Below are positions 9,401 to 18,600 of a stretch of 64,000 bases of DNA, one piece after another (positions within the stretch are counted from its first letter, which is position 1; each line of letters starts with the position of its first letter). Under the pieces are notes generated by a model. It was not told where the DNA came from and ran no database searches. It saw nothing but the letters and a program-made list of their open reading frames with translations. The position numbers were made by a program, and so were the translations under genes. This DNA comes from Fibrobacter sp. UWB5 (GTDB taxonomy: Bacteria > Fibrobacterota > Fibrobacteria > Fibrobacterales > Fibrobacteraceae): positions 62,001-126,000 of the forward strand of contig NZ_MWQH01000004.1 in assembly GCF_002210295.1 (NCBI RefSeq). Direction: 5' to 3'.

Positions 9401-11821
9401 AAAGTCGTTGTCGGCATGCCGTCTGTCACCGCATACGTCAACTACAACAAGGTCACCATCAACGATGTCGTCGAGCTCAACGCACACGCTCAGGACTCTT
9501 TGGGCTCCCTTGTCAAATACGAATGGGGTTGTGGTTCCGCCTCGGCCGAAAACATCGGCTTTACGTACAGTTCCGCCACGTCGCCGCGTACGACCATGAC
9601 CATGCCTTCCACCGCACAAAACGGCTACAAGTGCATTGCCCGCGTCACCGACGATGACGGCAACATCGCCAAGGATACGGTCAAGATTGACATCGTCCTT
9701 GCACCGCCGAGCATCGAAGTCACCAAGAAGAGCCTGACCGTTCGCGAAGGCTACAACATCACATTGAACGCCGACGCCTACGACGACAACAACCTGCCTT
9801 CAGACCCGGGAAGCATCGCCAAGCGCGAATGGAGCTGCGGCACGCCCGAACAGATTGCCAGCAAGTGGAAAACCGTCAGCGACTTTGACACCGTCTGGAA
9901 AGCGCCTGCCGCCGAAACGCAGTTCTACTGCGTTGCCCGCGCCACCGATAACGACGGCAACATGGTTTCCGACACCATGAAGATTACCTTCTCCACGGAC
10001 ATTCCGCTGATTCGCGTCAAGGAAGAACTCATCTATATTAACGAAGGCGACGGATTCACTCTCGACGCCACCGTAAACGACGTATGGCAAGGCATTGACT
10101 GGTTCACCTGGGAATGTAAGGACAAGGCCACCGGCAAGACTTTGGAATCCAAGGTCAGCAAATACGACTATGCCGCCAACGGAAAATCGTTCCGTATCAG
10201 CAAGGATTCGACTTACTCCGAAAAGGGTAAAGACATGAATTGTATCGTGTCTGCTCAGGAAACCAGCACCAAGGCCACCTTCAGCGACACAACCGTAGTC
10301 CTCTTGATGAAACATCATCCGGTAGGCGTCATTACCGCAGCAGATACCGTTTACCTGTGGAGTGGCGACGAAGCGGTCGATGACGAAGCCATCTACTTCT
10401 ACACGCCGGAATGGAACGCCAAAAACTCCATCATGGGCGACCTCGGTAACGAAAACATGCAGGATTACTGGTGGAAATTCAGCAACGTCGACGGCAACTT
10501 CTATCAGGGCAAGAAAGACGGCGGCCTTGACACAAGCATCGCCGAATTCAACACGGCCTTCATCCGTAAAACGACCGAAGGCTCCATGACCATTTCTCTG
10601 GACTACCGCGACAGCACGTCTACAGCTCCGACGCATTCCTTCTTCAACAGGCACCGCGCCGAAGAAGTCAGCCGCAAGGTGTACTTCCGCAAGGCATGGC
10701 GTAATCAAGGTAAAGACACCGTGATTGCAAAGAGCACCTCGAATACGCCGTCGGTCATGACGCTTGTAAACGACGCACCTACCGTCGCCTACCATGATGA
10801 CGCTGCCAAGAAGATTGTCGTCACTCAACTCCAGAACGACAATTGGAGCAATGTCGGTACCATCACCTTTACCCAACCGGTAGCTTCGATCCAGTTGGTG
10901 GCAGATGGCTCTACAATCTATGTCGGCGTACTTGATAGCGCAGGCAATTACAGCGTGTACAAGTCGTTCACCCAAATGGGCAACACTATTGAAGGCGTGA
11001 CGCAGGCAAAGATTCTGGTGAAGAGCGGCGCCACAAACGCAGTGGTCATGTACCTCAAGAGTAACGCCGTTTATCTGGCAGAACTGAACGGCGGCACATG
11101 GAAAAACAATTCCACATTCAGCAGCCTCAAGAACCGATTTACCAGCGGCAATACCACGACTACAGTGAACTACCGTGAATTCAATGCTCTGTTCGCAAGC
11201 AACGGAAGCCTCGTCATTATCGCAGTCGACAACACCTCCGACTACACAGGATACAAGTTCATCTACAGCAGCAGTTACCAAAACACTCATGCCGCAAAAA
11301 TGGACAAGCACATGAGCAAGATTGCACTCGCTGAAAAGTCGAACACCCTGTACCTTGGCTTTGCAAACCGCGATGTGGAAAACGGAAAATATGGTCCGTA
11401 CCTGTACAAGGGAACGATTACCAACAACAACCTTACTATCGACAAGTCCGGAGTATACAGCAAGTCCATTCACGAAGGCTTGATTGCTTACAACATCAGT
11501 CTCGCCGTCTCCGGGAACACGCTGTATGCAGCCATGGACGATGCCGGACGTCCCAACCTGTCGCAGGTTCACGTGTACAGGCTCGAAGGCGGAAGTTGGC
11601 ATCTGCATGGTGAAAACCAGCTGCCCTACTTCAGCTTTGTATTCTACAACAAGAACAAGTACTATCTGCGCGGTTCCTGCCCGACGATTGCAACAAACAG
11701 CAACGGAAAGGTTTACGTTTCGATGCTCGCCCGCGAAACCGCGTATGGTGAATCACACACAGCCAAAAACAACGGCCCGCTCGTCATGAAGTATGTGGCC
11801 GACAACTGGGAGATTAAATAA
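6497..11821 (+). CDS. giant lipoprotein with Ig/PKD-like repeats and C-terminal propeller-like region
   Basis: 1774 aa, start supported by GAGGA upstream; lipobox LFGC near residue 22. Order of parts: a PKD-like start; a carboxypeptidase-regulatory-like domain near residues 395-460 (GVIKYQGRTVHSGIHIEF, DSKGNYTVKADAGTYTATV); then a row of Ig-like repeats, each ending in the motif TD-D/N/Q-DG followed by DT or DS. Copies of the motif begin near nt 7228, 8758, 9067, 9355, 9646 and 9940, the last four about 290 nt (97 aa) apart. The final 370 residues have repeated SIQLVADGSTIYVGVLDSAG-type segments, like a sialidase or propeller fold. Probably a long surface-exposed adhesin or scaffold; no catalytic site recognised. 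Its stop overlaps the next start (TAATG). Confidence 0.82.
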   Translation: MRVPHFLLFTLGLSATLALFGCSRESSVKENVNLKNNHSRVFAFNEPIEDAQAFADSMANVATSEADTIPDTLTVTVNDTVYLIGLLPYNVDKIYRFQWTLTKKNGKDTTIIGDNAKPQAWAYAKPGLYEPKFVAFDGNNATDTAGTATRKSWIRVIDTKPTLVVPKDTLWTKHDGDITFPILASDSFGTIVDVMINLDASGKKESAKTVKYKRYEDNDSLYLTIKNENAKMDSLGNQKIYVIVKDDDGNETKDSVNLHFNRIPRLKVIYPQDGARHNINDRFYFYYEGEDDDNPQDLQYFIYAQISKNGQPPQKAFTDEDLIAKAFTSNIFEPIDANGKNNITLISDPGKAMTGRIYWDMYATDGYDVVRLTRISTGEKTSRPWNFYIGDLSSTQGSFTGVIKYQGRTVHSGIHIEFNNGNKTFDAYTDSKGNYTVKADAGTYTATVTSDSLKEYQGATIKDLFIESGSLFRMDEIELKDTVPPMLLVKNIDTLTTRAFNQTLYARDLGAGIDSVSASIDGKVERLTCSIGEEGAIYNCALSLNNLVDGNHKFIYSAKDKAGNIEKLEQTITIMATKISLNVNGDKNARIGEDEALTFTAEISDAMPAPKKVEWTWDIDDTKKTSDVDEDGKATITYTYDQLKDLAVAGSEYLMTVSYTENGADVKAQVKFGIRGDDPTIIFTEPAFDDTVSLNDPIAFKVKTYPGKASTSMVVKWNCSNSDKLAAGYTCPADDVLEANLAYNAVGTYTITATVTDQDGKSGTDSTKIIVISDPPTIDVTTESKTNEYKINSVVTVKASASDKFGTINKIEWGCSNGMVSYDYKKDIDPPTASVSDIALQLTLPGTEVDNHRCIFRATDDDGERGFDTLTFKTLLDPPTVRLNTKKDTVKINSQQTIKASASDKLGYIAKYEVACNDNLSALKNPVWDDMGSAQTVVVMPQTAMNAYYCVVQVTDDDGNTARDTATYKVVVGMPSVTAYVNYNKVTINDVVELNAHAQDSLGSLVKYEWGCGSASAENIGFTYSSATSPRTTMTMPSTAQNGYKCIARVTDDDGNIAKDTVKIDIVLAPPSIEVTKKSLTVREGYNITLNADAYDDNNLPSDPGSIAKREWSCGTPEQIASKWKTVSDFDTVWKAPAAETQFYCVARATDNDGNMVSDTMKITFSTDIPLIRVKEELIYINEGDGFTLDATVNDVWQGIDWFTWECKDKATGKTLESKVSKYDYAANGKSFRISKDSTYSEKGKDMNCIVSAQETSTKATFSDTTVVLLMKHHPVGVITAADTVYLWSGDEAVDDEAIYFYTPEWNAKNSIMGDLGNENMQDYWWKFSNVDGNFYQGKKDGGLDTSIAEFNTAFIRKTTEGSMTISLDYRDSTSTAPTHSFFNRHRAEEVSRKVYFRKAWRNQGKDTVIAKSTSNTPSVMTLVNDAPTVAYHDDAAKKIVVTQLQNDNWSNVGTITFTQPVASIQLVADGSTIYVGVLDSAGNYSVYKSFTQMGNTIEGVTQAKILVKSGATNAVVMYLKSNAVYLAELNGGTWKNNSTFSSLKNRFTSGNTTTTVNYREFNALFASNGSLVIIAVDNTSDYTGYKFIYSSSYQNTHAAKMDKHMSKIALAEKSNTLYLGFANRDVENGKYGPYLYKGTITNNNLTIDKSGVYSKSIHEGLIAYNISLAVSGNTLYAAMDDAGRPNLSQVHVYRLEGGSWHLHGENQLPYFSFVFYNKNKYYLRGSCPTIATNSNGKVYVSMLARETAYGESHTAKNNGPLVMKYVADNWEIK

Positions 11822-12279
11822 TGAATATTGAAATTGCCTCTATTTGTGATGCTGCAACCGCCAACGGCGCTGGCGGACGCTTGAATATCCTTGGAGCTTT
11901 CGACCGTATTTTTGCGAACTTTCCGCTGGTGATTCCGCAGTGTTCCACGGCTTTCAGAATCCGTTACATGCGTAGCGAAGCGGGCATGCACGACCTGACG
12001 CTCGTATTCGAAGACGTTTGCGGCAAGCCGATCGTGCCGCCCATGCAGTCCAAGATTCCGCTGGAACCTGTGGCCCAGGGCTTTGACACCGCCGCGGTGA
12101 ACATGGTCCTGAACTTGCAGCGTTTCCAGATCAAGCGCCCGGACAAGTACATCATCCGCTTGCTGGTCGATGGCGAAGAACTGGTTAGCCTGCCGCTGTA
12201 TGCGCTCGAAGCACCGCAGCAGGGCGGCCCGGCTCCCGACGCCCCGATTGCCCAGGGCGAACAGGACTTGCCGAATTAG
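11821..12279 (+). CDS. DUF6941-like small protein, translationally coupled
   Basis: 152 aa without signal peptide, so probably cytoplasmic. The start IEIASICDAATANGAGGRLN, the following ILGAFDRIF and the LTLVFEDVCGKPI segment resemble DUF6941 proteins, whose function is not known. The ATG overlaps the last base of the preceding stop codon, so the two genes are co-translated. The C-terminus is a loose Pro/Gln/Gly-rich tail. It converges on the phosphopantetheinyl transferase gene. Confidence 0.65.
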   Translation: MNIEIASICDAATANGAGGRLNILGAFDRIFANFPLVIPQCSTAFRIRYMRSEAGMHDLTLVFEDVCGKPIVPPMQSKIPLEPVAQGFDTAAVNMVLNLQRFQIKRPDKYIIRLLVDGEELVSLPLYALEAPQQGGPAPDAPIAQGEQDLPN

Positions 12280-12327
12280 ACGAGAGACGAAAGGACGCCG
12301 CTAAGCGGCTACAGACGAGAGACAGCG
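12278..12327. repeat. short heptad direct repeats flanking a palindrome
   Basis: AGACGAGAGAC occurs at 12278-12288 and 12313-12323. Between them lies the perfect palindrome GCCGCTAAGCGGC (12297-12309). Read in steps of seven, the repeats are GACGAGA followed by GACGAAA or GACAGCG. The element sits at the junction of two convergent genes and overlaps the stop codons; there is no T-tract. Confidence 0.6.
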
Positions 12328-12914
12328 ACACAGAATGCGGCACGCATCGGGGCTCCGATTGCAGCCGCGTCCAAGTCCACAAAATGAACCGTAACAGGTT
12401 CAACAGAATCCGGTTGCTCCACAAGCACCGGATTTTTTTGCATATCGCGCCTAAGAGTGCCCTCAAAGAATTCGCCGCCCACGCACTTGTAGAAGGCCTC
12501 TTTGCGGCTCCAGAGTTTAAAGAATTCCTGCATGGCGCACGCTTCATCGAGGCCCGCAAGCCACGTAGATTCCTCTTTGCTAAAGAATCTCTCTGCCAGG
12601 TGCAAACGTTTCGGCGAAAACTTTTCCAAGTCCACCCCGATCTTTAGGCGGCCACGAGAACCGCGCTCGCCATAGGCGCACACGCAGTAACCTTCGGAAT
12701 GCGTCCAGTTCACGTCAAAGTCGAGTTTCGGGAACTCGGGGCGAGGATTCTCCTTGGATTCACATAGGTCGGTGGCACTCACGGGGCAGCCCGAATACTC
12801 CGACAGCAGGCCAAAAATCACCGCACGGTGGTCCGGCTTTTGGGCAAACCCAGCCAAGTGGACCACCCCCAGAGGAGATTCGACATCGAGCCTATGGATT
12901 TTATTTTCACTCAT
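12309..12914 (-). CDS. 4'-phosphopantetheinyl transferase (Sfp type)
   Basis: 201 aa. Transfers the 4'-phosphopantetheine arm from CoA to a serine of a carrier protein. The family motifs are present in order: DFDVNWTHSEGYCVCAYG, KIGVDLEKFSPKR (Mg-binding D and E) and FFKLWSRKEAFYKCVGG (E and K of the WxxKEA motif). Length fits the Sfp/HetI group rather than the short AcpS. No carrier protein or synthase gene lies nearby, so the partner is unknown. Divergent from the small lipoprotein gene at 12953, with only 38 nt between starts. Confidence 0.88.
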   Translation of the reverse strand: MSENKIHRLDVESPLGVVHLAGFAQKPDHRAVIFGLLSEYSGCPVSATDLCESKENPRPEFPKLDFDVNWTHSEGYCVCAYGERGSRGRLKIGVDLEKFSPKRLHLAERFFSKEESTWLAGLDEACAMQEFFKLWSRKEAFYKCVGGEFFEGTLRRDMQKNPVLVEQPDSVEPVTVHFVDLDAAAIGAPMRAAFCVAVSRL

Positions 12915-12952
12915 AATATGTTTAACCCAAAGATAATTTCTACTTTAGGGGC

Positions 12953-13501
12953 ATGAATTTGACTTTCCACAAAAAAGCAGGCATCACCCTGGGTACAATC
13001 GCGCTTGCACTCACTGCATGCGGCGACATCAACAATAGCTGGGAAGTCAGAGGCGGCGGCTACCTCAAGTACACGCTCAACGGCGACGGTCCCTACACCA
13101 TAGAACTCGACAAAAACGACGTCGAGCCCCCGTTCTACGTGAACAACAGCCACCACTACTTTTACTTTTGCACGCGAATCGAAGAAAGCAAGCAGGGCGA
13201 CCAGCTTTCGCTCATGGTCAACAGCCCCCAGACCGGCAAGGAACTCACTCCGGTGGGCCGTGCAAGCCTGAACGGCCGTATGCAGAACGTTTCATGGCTC
13301 CGCGCCAATTTCGCGACAGAAGCCCCCCTTATCGTCGATAGCAGCACCATCAAGTTCGACGAAATCATCAAAGATTCCCTGTGGACAGCCGATTTGGACC
13401 TGTATTTCATGGATTGCCGCTCCGGAACCTGCAGCGACAGCCTCCCCCCGCTCCATTTGAGCGGCCGATTCCGCTACTGGGTACCCGATTCAGAACGTTA
13501 A
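12953..13501 (+). CDS. small lipoprotein of unknown function
   Basis: 182 aa. Signal peptide with lipobox LTAC (about residue 22), then CGDINNSWEVRGGGYLKYT. The mature part is acidic and beta-rich with a cysteine pair (MDCRSGTCSD) near residues 160-170. AGGGG precedes the ATG. No recognised domain. Next downstream is the tRNA gene with its own promoter. Confidence 0.75.
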   Translation: MNLTFHKKAGITLGTIALALTACGDINNSWEVRGGGYLKYTLNGDGPYTIELDKNDVEPPFYVNNSHHYFYFCTRIEESKQGDQLSLMVNSPQTGKELTPVGRASLNGRMQNVSWLRANFATEAPLIVDSSTIKFDEIIKDSLWTADLDLYFMDCRSGTCSDSLPPLHLSGRFRYWVPDSER

Positions 13502-13508
13502 TCACCCC

Positions 13509-13537
13509 TTGACAACCTAATTTATATTTTCTATAAT
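13509..13537 (+). promoter_or_regulatory. perfect sigma70-type promoter for tRNA-Val
   Basis: TTGACA (13509-13514), exactly 17 nt, then TATAAT (13532-13537). Predicted start about 13544, a few bases before the mature tRNA 5' end at 13550. Confidence 0.9.
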
Positions 13538-13549
13538 TGGTCTCACCTC

Positions 13550-13623
<74 letters not shown>

Positions 13624-13627
13624 CTGA

Positions 13628-13664
13628 AAGAACCTCGCTTCTAGCGAGGCTTCTTTGTTTTCTA
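13628..13664 (+). terminator. terminator after tRNA-Val
   Basis: Stem CCTCGC / GCGAGG with loop TTCTA, extended by AAGAA with TTCTT across one bulge, then T-rich sequence. Confidence 0.75.
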
Positions 13665-13745
13665 GACTTTTTTATTCATCTCTTTAAATTTAAAAGGGAG
13701 AAGGCTCTCCCTAATTACAGCCCCTGCTCGAGCCTGCTCCGCACA

Positions 13746-13780
13746 CGAACATGGATTCGGCCTTCGGCCTCTAATGTTCG
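13746..13780. repeat. imperfect intergenic hairpin
   Basis: CGAACAT (13746-13752) pairs ATGTTCG (13774-13780), with an inner GGCC-TTC-GGCC. It lies between the tRNA terminator and the transporter terminator, in otherwise featureless DNA. Possibly a relic of a dispersed repeat; function unknown. Confidence 0.4.
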
Positions 13781-13852
13781 CTTAGCGGCCAGTCTCTCAC
13801 CGGGTCTTCCATTACCCTTTCGCCTAAGGGCTCTGCCCTTAAAATCCTGTAT

Positions 13853-13881
13853 AAAAAAACAAAAACCGCCTGAGAGGCGGT
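13853..13881 (-). terminator. terminator of the DASS transporter gene
   Basis: Read on the minus strand: ACCGCC-TCTCA-GGCGGT followed by a T-rich run (A-run at 13853-13864 on plus). Confidence 0.75.
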
Positions 13882-13908
13882 CTTTGTTCAGGAAGAAAAA
13901 TCCTTTAA

Positions 13909-15573
13909 TTACTTGGCGGCAGCAGCCGTATCAACGACTTCGACCTTAGCAGCGGCGGCGCTATCAACAGCGACGGCAACCGTAGAGTCTGCAGCGACTG
14001 CTGCAGCGCTGTCAGCAACAGCAGGAGCGGCGGTTTCAGCAGCGGGGGCTTCAACCTTTTCCACAGCAGCAGGTGCTGCCGGAGCGGCTTCAGCGGCCTT
14101 CGGAACCGGAGTACCGAAGAAGTTCACCTTGGCAAGGAAGATCATCATCACCCAGGAGAGGACGAGGCCGGAGAGACCCATCACGATACCGGTCTTAGCC
14201 ATGCCGTTGGTGTCGGTGTAACCCGTAGCGTGGGCCAAGGCGTTAGGCGGAGTCGAAATCGGGAGGCTCATGCCGAGAGAGCTTGCAAAGGCAACAGAAA
14301 CGAGCAGGGCGGTCACGCCACCGAGGCCAACGAGGTTGTCCTGGCAAGCAATACCCACGGCGCAAAGAATCGGAACCAAGAGCGTAGCCGTAGAGGTATG
14401 GCTCATGAAGTTAGCCATGAACAAGCAGATGATACCGCAACCGATCATGAGGGCGATCGGAGACCAGCTTGCAAACGGAATCGTCTTGATCAAGTGAGCG
14501 GCAAGGCCAGTAGCGTTCAGGCCAACACCCAGAGCAAAACCGCCAGCCACGAGCCAGAGCACGTCCCAGCTCATTGCGTTCAGGTCTTTCTTGGTAATCA
14601 CGCCGGTCAAGGCAAACACGGCCATCGGGATCATAGCGATTGCGTTATCGTTAATGCCGTGGACACCCTTACCGGTCACCCACAAGACAACGCACACGAC
14701 AAAGGTAATGTACACGATAATGGCCTTGGGGCTGGTATCAAACTTGCCGGCACCTTCGATGTTCAGGACCATTTCCTTCATCTTGATCGGGTAGATCTTG
14801 AGGAGCAAGAGCCAAGCAATCACCATCAAAATAATCACATACGGAATACCGAAGGCCATCCACTGACCGAAGCTCACCGGGTTAGCAACGAGGTCGCCAC
14901 GGGCAACGGCGTCGTTCAAGGCGCCAAGGGCAATAGCGTTAGGAGGCGTACCGATCGGGGTACCCATACCACCGATGTTGGCGCCCAGCGGAATAGCGAG
15001 GGCAAAGGCAGCTTTACCGCGGTCATCTTCGTCGAAGAGCTTGAGCACCGGAGCGAGAATGGCAAGCATCATGGCAGCGGTAGCAGTGTTGCTCATGAAC
15101 ATGGAGAACACGGCGGTGATGAGCATGAGGCCAAGAAGCACGAACTTCGGGTTCTTGCCGAAGGGCTTCAGGAGCACGCGGGCAAGGTTCAAGTCCATCT
15201 TGTACTTGGTAGCGGCAGCAGCAAGGAAGAAGCCGCCCAAGAAGAGCATGATGATCGGGTTTGCAAACGTAGCCATAATGGACTTATGGCTGATCATGGT
15301 CACGCCGTCCACGCGGAACGGAGAGAGGGACGAGTCAGACATCGTCACGATCATGAGCACGATGACGAGCACCGAGGTAGACCAGATCGGGAACGGTTGC
15401 AGGATCCAGAACAGGGCCGCCATCACGAAAACGCCAATAACGCGGATTTCGAGCGGATTCAGGATTCCCATGGGGCTTGCGGCATCGAATCCGAGGGATT
15501 CGTAGGGCAAGAAGAGAGCGGCGATGGCGAGCACCGACGCGATGATGAACTTGATGAATTTAGCCTTTGTCAT
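13909..15573 (-). CDS. DASS-family (SLC13-like) anion transporter with Ala-rich tail
   Basis: 554 aa membrane protein. DASS carriers move dicarboxylates, sulfate or similar anions, often with sodium. The two SNT-type signatures are clear: FMSNTATAAMM in the first half and MSHTSTATLLVPI in the second, each with a matching hairpin motif, GTPIGTPPNAIALG and ISTPPNALAHA. At least eleven hydrophobic stretches are visible. The last 65 or so residues (from PVPKAAEAAP) are a low-complexity Ala/Val/Glu/Asp tail not expected in the family. It begins 44 nt after the giant gene on the same strand; the gap has TAAATT about ten bases before the ATG and no clear Shine-Dalgarno. Exact substrate cannot be told from sequence. 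Confidence 0.9.
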   Translation of the reverse strand: MTKAKFIKFIIASVLAIAALFLPYESLGFDAASPMGILNPLEIRVIGVFVMAALFWILQPFPIWSTSVLVIVLMIVTMSDSSLSPFRVDGVTMISHKSIMATFANPIIMLFLGGFFLAAAATKYKMDLNLARVLLKPFGKNPKFVLLGLMLITAVFSMFMSNTATAAMMLAILAPVLKLFDEDDRGKAAFALAIPLGANIGGMGTPIGTPPNAIALGALNDAVARGDLVANPVSFGQWMAFGIPYVIILMVIAWLLLLKIYPIKMKEMVLNIEGAGKFDTSPKAIIVYITFVVCVVLWVTGKGVHGINDNAIAMIPMAVFALTGVITKKDLNAMSWDVLWLVAGGFALGVGLNATGLAAHLIKTIPFASWSPIALMIGCGIICLFMANFMSHTSTATLLVPILCAVGIACQDNLVGLGGVTALLVSVAFASSLGMSLPISTPPNALAHATGYTDTNGMAKTGIVMGLSGLVLSWVMMIFLAKVNFFGTPVPKAAEAAPAAPAAVEKVEAPAAETAAPAVADSAAAVAADSTVAVAVDSAAAAKVEVVDTAAAAK

Positions 15574-15617
15574 AGTGCGGCCAAATTTAGAAAAATGCCG
15601 CCCCTATGGCAAGATTA

Positions 15618-18600
15618 TTAATGCACCGCCACCTTGCGGACGGCATGGTGGCCGCCGAGGGTCACGCGGAGCAGGTACAGGCCCGGTTTCGGGGCTGTAA
15701 GTGCGAGCGTGTTGTGGCCTGCGGTCGATTTGGCGCTATAGGTGGCGGCAACCCGGCCCTTAAAGTCCACCAGCTGCACACGGTAGCCGGCACCGGCCAA
15801 GTCGCTGGACACGTCGAATCCGACCCGGAGGGTGCCCGAAACGCGCTCAAAGCGCAGATTTTCGAGTTTCGAGGCGACGGTCCGGACTTCGGACGAGGTC
15901 ACTTGGACGGTCGCCGTAGAGCCTGCGGCCTTGAGCAGGACCCTCAGGCTGTCCCCGGCACCCATTTCGGTCGTCTTTCCGTCAATCGTCACATAGACCC
16001 TCAGGCCCTTCTCGTTCAGGGCCTTTACGCCCTCGAACTTGAGGTAACCCACGCGGTCAGTCGTAGCGCTCAAGGCCAATTTCCATTCATAGCGGTCGTC
16101 TTCGGCACTCTTGATAGACTTGAGCAAAGCCTTCTTGCCCTCGACCACCGACAGGTTCACAAAGTCGCCCATGCCTGCAGGCGGTTCCAACCTTTCGTTA
16201 GCCTCGCCCACGCCAAGCACATTCCAGGAATCACTATGGCCCTTGGTGTCTTCAAGCACGGCCTGCAAAGTCCAGCTTTTGCGAGTCGCCTTCGCCAAAG
16301 CGGCCTTCTGCAAGCCACCCGCATTCACAGCCCCGCCAAACGAAGGTTTTACAGGGAAGCTAATCATAGTCTTGGTATCGGAACGCAGCCACACCGCTTC
16401 GTACGGTTCAAGCGTATCCACCGGGAGGAATCCGGCATCTGCAGACCACTTGCACATTTCAAGGGTATTCGGAGGCAGCACAATTCTCCAGCCATATGGG
16501 TTAGCCACCATATTCCAGCCGCTTTCCACTTCCCACACAATTTCGTGGGCACCCTGGGCCACGTTGCTACCCGTCACCGCATCCATGCGCAACACAAGCG
16601 GGCGGCCTTCCAAGGAATTGTACCACACGCCCTGCTGCGGGTTCACCACACCGCCATTGTACTTTTGGTATTTCCAGATAACGCCATATTCGGCAGATTC
16701 GTCCCAGTAATAGAACGCCATATTGTCGTTCCACACGATCGCACTTTGGTCTACATCCGAAAGCGAGAACATGCGCCAAGTATTCGGGGCAACGGCAATT
16801 TCGGCACTTACCCAGAACCAATCTGTATTAATCAACGTAGAATCGGTACCGTTCTTAAGAACCGCGTGGGCCATATATTTACCCGGCAACAGCGGATACA
16901 CGTCCCAGTTGTAGGAGCTAGTGTCTGCAACACTATTAGTATACTGTTTAACCGTCATGCCCAAAGCATCAAAAAGCGTCGCATTCAATTCTGCAACATA
17001 GCCCGGTTTCACGTGCCATTCAAGATTCAGGCGCATTGCGTTTCCAGACAAGACCGGCTGCTTACGCTCCGACAATGTCACCGTGCCCTTGGGGCTTACC
17101 ACCTGTTTCGGAACAGGAGAGAAGTAAGCCCTCATCGGCAAATAGCCCTGAATCGAATCTGCCAATTCATCTCCATCGGCAAGCTTAATGCGGCCATCAA
17201 TCACAATGGAATCTAGCCTATACCCCTTCTGAGGTGCTGCACGAACCACCCAGGAACTGGCATAATCTTGCGGCAAAAGCATCGTGGAATCATCCGCAAA
17301 GGCATGCATCTTTTCGGAACCGTCGCCAGTGTCGATTTCGACAATTTTCACCGTCCCATGTTCCGTTTCCAGTTTCAGACGACGGTAATCCGCATTCGCC
17401 ACGCAAGCATCTGCATCGCCCCACACCGCATACACAGCCTTTTCACTCGTCACCTTGGCAGTCAAGTCATCGCTTGCGATCGAATCACGGTCATAATCGA
17501 CACCATCAGGCGATACAGACCACCCGAGCACGCACTCAGCCGGAGTATACACCCACTTAGGCAAATACGTGGTGCCGCGTTCTACCACGTGAAGCGTCTT
17601 CTTATCAGACTTATAGCCATAAATAACATCGTCGCGGTTCACTTTAACATCGACATCAATGAAGCCTCCGAACATGGCATACAGCGTATCCGTCACCCCT
17701 GCCGCAGGCGCAATCTTGAACGAAGTATCTCGAGGATTAAGCGGAATCGGCAATTCAGTTCCATCAGCCTTTTTCAACGTGAGCTTGGCAAGATCGTAAT
17801 CTTTATTGGTTCGGACAGGCGTCACATACAGAGTCATTGAATCTGCGGAAACCGGAATTTCAAGTTTTCCGTTCTTGAATTCGTGTTTGAGGATCACGCT
17901 ATCTTTCCCGAGTTTCCAGTACGACTGGTTCAGGGTAACCGTTCCATATTTGCCTTCGGCACCCGTTTTGTCAACCACCTTCAAAAGCACTTCGGCTTTT
18001 TCAACCGTACAGCCTGCATCCCAGGCTCCATACAGATCAAACGCGCCTGCATCTTTCGGGTTTGCGACTTCAAGTAGCGTGCCATCCATTTTTAGCGACG
18101 GCGTCAACACTGGATTATCAGCATTTTCAATCCAGCCGGTAAAGCAGGCGCTAGTCGAAAGAACACCCTCGGGGAGTTTTGCCGTTTCATCATTTTCACG
18201 GGAATAAGTCTTCGTCTTCTCAATCACAAACTTGTCCGTCAAGAATACGTTCGCATCCCCCGCATTTATATCGAAATTAACATTATACTGTTTCACAGTC
18301 AGCAGCGGCTTCACGCCCAAGAACATAGACGCATCCGGAGCCTTTTGAGGAACGACTATAGACAAGGCCTGTACCAACGAATCCAAATTCAACTTTTTAT
18401 CGGCACCTAGTACAGTGGACCATTTCATTAACCGAAACGTACCACTTGTTACCGTTCCATTCACCTGAGTCTCAATCTCATATTCACTATGGAAATAATT
18501 CTTGGTGTCATCTCTATACTTATTCGCTTCGGAGCACTTCGCCGTTTGGCTTCCTTCGTTATAACATTCTTTAATCACGTCTGTGGATATTTCGTACAAT

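Noticed and set aside
9800-11608. 602-codon open frame opposite the giant lipoprotein gene
   Set aside because: Antisense shadow without ribosome site or recognisable domain; the plus-strand repeats explain it.
14230-15621. 463-codon open frame opposite the DASS transporter
   Set aside because: Hydrophilic, His/Glu-rich shadow of membrane-segment codons.
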